Below are positions 59,737-64,000 of a stretch of DNA of 64,000 bases, one piece after another (the stretch's first letter is position 1; each line of letters starts with the position of its first letter). The stretch covers positions 2,852,001 to 2,916,000 of the forward strand of contig NZ_JAODOQ010000001.1 in assembly GCF_025398315.1 (NCBI RefSeq), read 5' to 3'. The notes beneath the pieces are model-generated. The model made no database searches. It was not told the DNA's origin and saw only the letters and a list, made by a program, of their open reading frames with translations. Both the position numbers and the translations under genes were made by a program. Origin of the DNA: Shewanella phaeophyticola. Lineage in GTDB: Bacteria > Pseudomonadota > Gammaproteobacteria > Enterobacterales > Shewanellaceae.

Positions 59737-59835
59737 CAATCACAAATACGTGGTTGGAAAACTTACGGGTAGGAAGTACCCAAACAGTTAGAATCAACAA
59801 CTAAGCGTTTGCTTATGATCCAACCTATTGGATAA
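59713..59835 (-). ncRNA. Candidate small RNA in the aceB-HDOD gap
   Basis: Between two minus-strand terminators the sequence can form ATCCAA-tagg-TTGGAT, a TAAGC/GCTTA stem and GGGTA-cttcc-TACCC, then ends in a GC stem with eight U's. A dense chain of hairpins closing in a poly-U end is typical of Hfq-class small RNAs. No promoter was identified and conservation was not tested. Confidence 0.35.
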
Positions 59836-59870
59836 AAATCCCGTGCGACCTGTAGGTGAGTCGCACGGGG
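59833..59870 (-). terminator. aceB terminator
   Basis: On the minus strand, a ten-base stem CCCGTGCGAC / GTCGCACGGG followed by ATTTTTAT. It is the first terminator past the aceB stop. Confidence 0.8.
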
Positions 59871-60053
59871 TTACAACAGCCACAAAAGTGACTAAACTTG
59901 TAAAACTAAAATAACGATTAACATTGTTCTTCAGTTCAGGCTGTTAACGCTGTCACTGAAGGCTTACCGTCCTGAGTCAATAAGTTGCCAAAGTGAATCA
60001 ATTCAGCCTTGCGCTATGTATTGGTTTACAGAAAGTAAATAATCAATTTGCCA

Positions 60054-61703
60054 TTAAGCCGTTAATAATTCGTAACCAGGTAACGTTAAAAAGTCGACCA
60101 GTTCATCTGAGGTCGTAATTTGCTCAAATAACGCTGCAGCTTGTGTAAACTTGCCAGCATTAAAACGATCGCTACCCAACTCTTTTTTAACGTTGGCTGT
60201 TTCTTGTTTCAGCATGTCTTTAAATAAATCTTTAGTGACTAACTTACCGTTAGATAAACTTTTTTGATGTTTAATCCATTGCCAAATTGACGTACGTGAA
60301 ATTTCAGCCGTTGCAGCATCTTCCATTAGGCCATAAATCGGTACGCAACCATTGCCTTGGATCCACGCTTCGATGTACTGCAATGCAATGCGAATATTTA
60401 AACGCATGCCTTCTTCGGTACGTTCACCTTCACAGGGCTCGAGTAATTCACTGGCTAAAATGGGGGCATCTACATCACGGGTAATGTGCAATTGATTGGT
60501 TCTGTCGCCGCCAATGTAATCATTAAAAATAGCCATAGCGGTATCAGCTAGTCCAGGGTGAGCTACCCAAGTACCGTCATGACCATTACGGGCTTCAAGC
60601 TCTTTATCACCACGTACTTTTTGTAAAACTTTGGCGTTGGTTTCTTCATCCTTTGCAGGGATAAAGGCCGCCATACCGCCCATAGCGAGCGCGCCGCGTT
60701 TGTGACAGCTTTTAATCAGTAGGCGTGAATAAGCACTTAAAAACTTAGTGTCCATCGTGACGGCTTGACGATCTGGCAGTACACGGTCTGGATAATTTTT
60801 TAATGTTTTAATATAACTAAAGATGTAATCCCAACGGCCGCAGTTAAGTGCCACAATGTTTGAGCGAAGCTCATAAAGAATTTCTTCCATCTCAAACACT
60901 GCCGGTAGCGTTTCAATTAAGCAGGTACATTTGATGGTGCCTGGTTTTAAGCAAAAACGTTCTTCAACAAAAGCAAATACCTTTGCCCACCAGCGCGCTT
61001 CAAGATGACTCTCTAGCTTAGGGATATAAAAATAAGATCCAGAGTTTTTGGCTAATAATTGACGATAGTTGTGGTAAAAATACATGGCAAAATCAACTAG
61101 ACCACCAGGTACTGGGGTGCCTTTATATAGCACATGCTTTTCATTTAAGTGCAAACCACGCACCCGGGCAATGAGTACCGCAGGATCTGGCTTAAGCGAA
61201 TACTGTTTACCCGTTTCTGGTGCTGTAAAAGCAATATCACCATTGACCGCATCGCGAAGGTTAATTTGGCCTTCAACCACTTTTTGCCAACTCGGTGCTA
61301 ATGAATCTTCAAAGTCAGCCATAAACACTTTTACATTGGCGTTGAGTGCATTAATGATCATCTTGCGGTCAACAGGACCAGTGATTTCAACTCGGCGGTC
61401 AGTCAAATCGTCTGGTATGCCGCGGATAGTCCAATCACCATAACGAATAGCACGCGTTTCAGGTAAAAAGTCAGGTAACTCACCATTATCAATACGCGCT
61501 TGTTTTTGTTTACGCTTTGCCAATAACTCTGGTACTTCAGCAGCAAATTTGGCACAAAGTGAATTTAAAAACGCCACAGCACCAGAGTTAAACACTTGTT
61601 GCTGACCTTCAATGGTTGTGCCTACAAATGTGATGTCGGTTTTTACCGTATCTGCTGTTGGTGTAGTCTTACCGTACTGAGCTACCAATTGTTCGGCTGT
61701 CAT
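60054..61703 (-). CDS. aceB: Malate synthase A
   Basis: AceB condenses glyoxylate and acetyl-CoA to malate in the glyoxylate bypass. The 549-aa protein has the family blocks RRVEITGPVDRKMIINALNA, KVFMADFEDSLAPSW, LNCGRWDYIFSYIKTLKNYP and NGHDGTWVAHPGLADTAMAI. It starts MTAEQLVAQYG; a GTG three codons earlier is possible. Isocitrate lyase (aceA), often adjacent, is not downstream here: two terminators and an HDOD gene follow. Confidence 0.97.
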   Translation of the reverse strand: MTAEQLVAQYGKTTPTADTVKTDITFVGTTIEGQQQVFNSGAVAFLNSLCAKFAAEVPELLAKRKQKQARIDNGELPDFLPETRAIRYGDWTIRGIPDDLTDRRVEITGPVDRKMIINALNANVKVFMADFEDSLAPSWQKVVEGQINLRDAVNGDIAFTAPETGKQYSLKPDPAVLIARVRGLHLNEKHVLYKGTPVPGGLVDFAMYFYHNYRQLLAKNSGSYFYIPKLESHLEARWWAKVFAFVEERFCLKPGTIKCTCLIETLPAVFEMEEILYELRSNIVALNCGRWDYIFSYIKTLKNYPDRVLPDRQAVTMDTKFLSAYSRLLIKSCHKRGALAMGGMAAFIPAKDEETNAKVLQKVRGDKELEARNGHDGTWVAHPGLADTAMAIFNDYIGGDRTNQLHITRDVDAPILASELLEPCEGERTEEGMRLNIRIALQYIEAWIQGNGCVPIYGLMEDAATAEISRTSIWQWIKHQKSLSNGKLVTKDLFKDMLKQETANVKKELGSDRFNAGKFTQAAALFEQITTSDELVDFLTLPGYELLTA

Positions 61704-62592
61704 ATTGTGCACTCTGAGTGCTGCATGCGTTTGTTACTGTTAACGGTATTTAATGATGCTGACGTTATATGGTTTAAGTTATTACCCATTGATTACCTTA
61801 TATAGGTCTATGCCGCTGAGCATATAACCAATGTCCATATTGTTTTGTGTAAATAAGTCATCACGCTTTAACGTTCAAACAAGCTTTCATATGTTTGTTT
61901 TGTACTAAAAACTAACCAAAAACGTTTGTAATTGCAACAGTCTTTAGCTGACCAGAACGTATGTAAAACCATGCTAAACAACACAACAAATTGGTCTTAC
62001 CCGCATCAAATAACAACACCAACTACCTGATAATTATAAGCAAAAATAAATATCAATCATTTAAGATAATCACTTTCAAAAATTCATCTTACCAATTGAC
62101 CACAAATTGACGATGGTAAAAATAGATGTCGTAAAATTACACGCTGTAAATAAAAAGTTACTAACCTTTAATTTAGATACCCTAGTCAAACATTTTGTTC
62201 GTGTTTTGAGATGACCTAAACGTAATTATAAAAAAGCATTAAAATACATAACGTTATTAACTAAGTCGCAAAAAATAAATTCAAACAATCGTTTTAATTT
62301 AACTTTTACGTAAACGTAATATTAAATAAGCAGGTTTACACAAAAAGTGCGAGTTACGTCACCCGATCAACAAGCCACAGTCGTTTGGTTTTTTTGAAAA
62401 AATTTCACTTTTTTTTAAATAAATGAAAAAAATGTCATAAATGGTGCGTGTAAGAGGTTTTAAGATTCAAAATGGTTCATAAACCAAGATGTTAAGCATA
62501 ATGATGAGAGGAATAGATTAATTTAATCTCGACTCAACGGAGTATCTCGTAATAACGTCAATACAGTTAGTGAGTGTTGTTGCCAGAGATAA
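61704..62592. other. AT-rich intergenic region between aceB and the GGDEF gene
   Basis: About 890 bases that hold the aceB promoter side and the 3' flank of the GGDEF gene. It contains A/T homopolymers near 62390-62440 and a TGGTT/AACCA stem near 62473-62486. No gene or RNA was recognised. Confidence 0.45.
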
Positions 62593-64000
62593 TTAACTCT
62601 GTGGGTGTTTCATTGACTCGTTGTAACACACAACACAATTACGTCCGTTATGTTTAGCACAATATAAAGCTAAGTCTGCGCGATGAATAAGCGGGTCAAG
62701 GCTTAAGTCGTGTTTGTCGGCACAACTAATACCACAGCTCACCGTAATCGTAAAGTCATGACCAGAGAAGCGGGTATTGATCGCCTCTACCTCTGCTCGA
62801 AGGCGTTCGGCAAAGTGTGCTGCTGATTTAAGATCTTGTTTGGGCATAAATATCGCAAACTCCTCACCGCCCATACGGGTAAATACATCATTAGGCCTGA
62901 GTAACGGCTCAATCACACTGGTAAACTTTTTTAATGCCCAGTCACCAGTAGCATGACCAAATTGGTCATTGATGTTTTTAAATAAATCCAAATCCATCAA
63001 CAGCACAGAAAACGGCTCGGATACTGCTTGGGTTTGGATAAATTCGTTTTCAGCTAACTCCTGGCCAGTACGGCGATTATAAATACCAGTTAACCCGTCA
63101 CGCTGAGCTTGCTTCATAAATTGATTGCGTTGCAGCCAGGCTGAAATCAGCAGTAATAATAAACCAACTGACACACCAACGAGTAATGTCGAAAACATGA
63201 TTGACGAGCTTTTGTCTTTTATAAACAGGTCTTTTTGCTTCATCAACAACTCATGGTCTTGCATCAGACTGTTGTTTTCTCGGTTTTTCTCTACACTGTC
63301 AAAACGAGCCATCTGATAAGCGTTTTCTTTCACTTTTTGCTCGTTTAATATTTGTAAACTCAGTGCATTAGCAACCACTTGGTATTGATAAGCTTTATCA
63401 AACTGACCACGTTTTCCTGCAACCAACGATAAGGTTTCATTAGCACGTTTTTTTACTAACAGATTATTGGGTGCTATCGGTTTATCATTCACTTTATTAG
63501 CATGCTGCTCGGCTTCTTCAAAACGGTTTAAATAGAAGTAAGTCATGCCTAAATATGAGTGGACCTCGTTAATCTCAACTTCAAATTTAAACTTTTTGTA
63601 GTTGGCTAACGCGTTTAATAATAATGATTCAGCTTTATCATAGAGGCTGTTTTCATATGCAACAATTGCCTGGCCTTTAGTGGACATTACAGCAATTAAC
63701 GGAAAACCATGTTCACTACAGTACTGTTTTGTGTCGGTAAATAGGTTTGAAGCCAAGTCGAATTGTTTAGTACGCAGATTCGCCACGGCATAATACAACA
63801 TCGAATAACACTGGTTTTTAGGGTTTTCACCTTGATTTAAATTCAGAGCCAATTGCGATATTCGCAACATTTCATCATAAGCATCAAGCTCCAAGTACAC
63901 ATTTAATAGTCGATTATAGGTAGCAATTTTAATGCTGTTATCTTGATAATTATCAATGCGTGATAAATTGGTTTCTAACAAAGTAAAAGCGCGTTTGTAG
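62593..64000 (-). CDS. TPR-GGDEF diguanylate cyclase, partial at the right edge
   Basis: The reading frame is open to the window edge, so the N-terminus is missing. TPR-like helices (MLYYAVANLRTKQFDLASNL, YLGMTYFYLNRFEEAEQH) are followed by a membrane helix (IMFSTLLVGVSVGLLLLLIS). A GGDEF domain has active-site FTRMGGEEFAIF and an inhibitory I-site RPND five residues before it. It therefore should make c-di-GMP under product feedback, with the periplasmic TPR part as sensor. No EAL domain follows. Confidence 0.93.
   Translation of the reverse strand, partial: YKRAFTLLETNLSRIDNYQDNSIKIATYNRLLNVYLELDAYDEMLRISQLALNLNQGENPKNQCYSMLYYAVANLRTKQFDLASNLFTDTKQYCSEHGFPLIAVMSTKGQAIVAYENSLYDKAESLLLNALANYKKFKFEVEINEVHSYLGMTYFYLNRFEEAEQHANKVNDKPIAPNNLLVKKRANETLSLVAGKRGQFDKAYQYQVVANALSLQILNEQKVKENAYQMARFDSVEKNRENNSLMQDHELLMKQKDLFIKDKSSSIMFSTLLVGVSVGLLLLLISAWLQRNQFMKQAQRDGLTGIYNRRTGQELAENEFIQTQAVSEPFSVLLMDLDLFKNINDQFGHATGDWALKKFTSVIEPLLRPNDVFTRMGGEEFAIFMPKQDLKSAAHFAERLRAEVEAINTRFSGHDFTITVSCGISCADKHDLSLDPLIHRADLALYCAKHNGRNCVVCYNESMKHPQS

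Overview
The window looks like chromosomal DNA of a Shewanella-like marine gammaproteobacterium. The reasons are a polar-type flagellar flgT/flgO-flgP set, a cydA-cydB-cydX operon, mltF, a GlyGly-CTERM exported protein, an NrfJ-like protein, and the conserved minus-strand block rlmN-pilW-rodZ-ispG-hisS-yfgM-bamB-der. Base composition is AT-rich. No prophage, CRISPR array or complete transposase gene was seen.

Layout. 1-4.3 kb: the end of a flagellar/surface-glycan locus (FlaA1-type sugar dehydratase, cut by the window edge), tRNA-Arg(CCU), and divergent flgT and flgO-flgP with an excellent sigma-28 promoter. 4.3-10.5 kb: an outer-membrane protein, a TetR regulator and the RND efflux pair it probably controls. 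10.5-13 kb: an AT-rich Maf-type (DUF115) flagellin glycosyltransferase gene behind a sigma-54-like promoter. 13.1-16 kb: cytochrome bd oxidase. 16.8-28.5 kb: purine and tRNA housekeeping (purL, mltF, tadA, guaA, guaB, xseA) with one MITE-like repeat. 28.5-34.5 kb: envelope genes around a PepSY-response regulator-histidine kinase operon; three promoters here share a PhoP-like box. 34.5-40.3 kb: a minus-strand cluster of TlpA, DUF4266 lipoprotein, DUF3570 barrel, ApbE flavin transferase, response regulator and kinase, with cytochrome b561 upstream. 41-50.3 kb: the der-to-rlmN block, with a second MITE inserted between bamB and its terminator. 50.5-64 kb: CNNM-type protein, 5'-nucleotidase, NrfJ-like protein, GNAT, an orphan ParA plus partner, MtfA, an NTF2-like protein, HDOD-GAF, malate synthase and a TPR-GGDEF protein cut by the right edge.

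Quality of the sequence. At least 16 single-base frameshifts break ten genes, including the housekeeping genes purL and guaA. In ten of the sixteen, restoring the expected protein recreates a GGNCC site exactly where the reading frame is lost; three more lie at or beside runs of A. I read most of them as sequencing errors, possibly caused by base modification at GGNCC, rather than as dead genes. The affected genes are annotated as single CDS spans with the shift noted.

How the genes work together. The most distinctive unit is the ApbE cluster. The DUF3570 protein carries a DSLTGAS match to the ApbE flavinylation motif, its neighbours supply a thiol oxidoreductase and a small lipoprotein ending in Cys-Gly-Cys, and a PmrA/QseB-like box sits before the operon that encodes the two-component pair. 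The second notable unit is the PepSY two-component regulon with its DUF3300 and GlyGly-CTERM targets.
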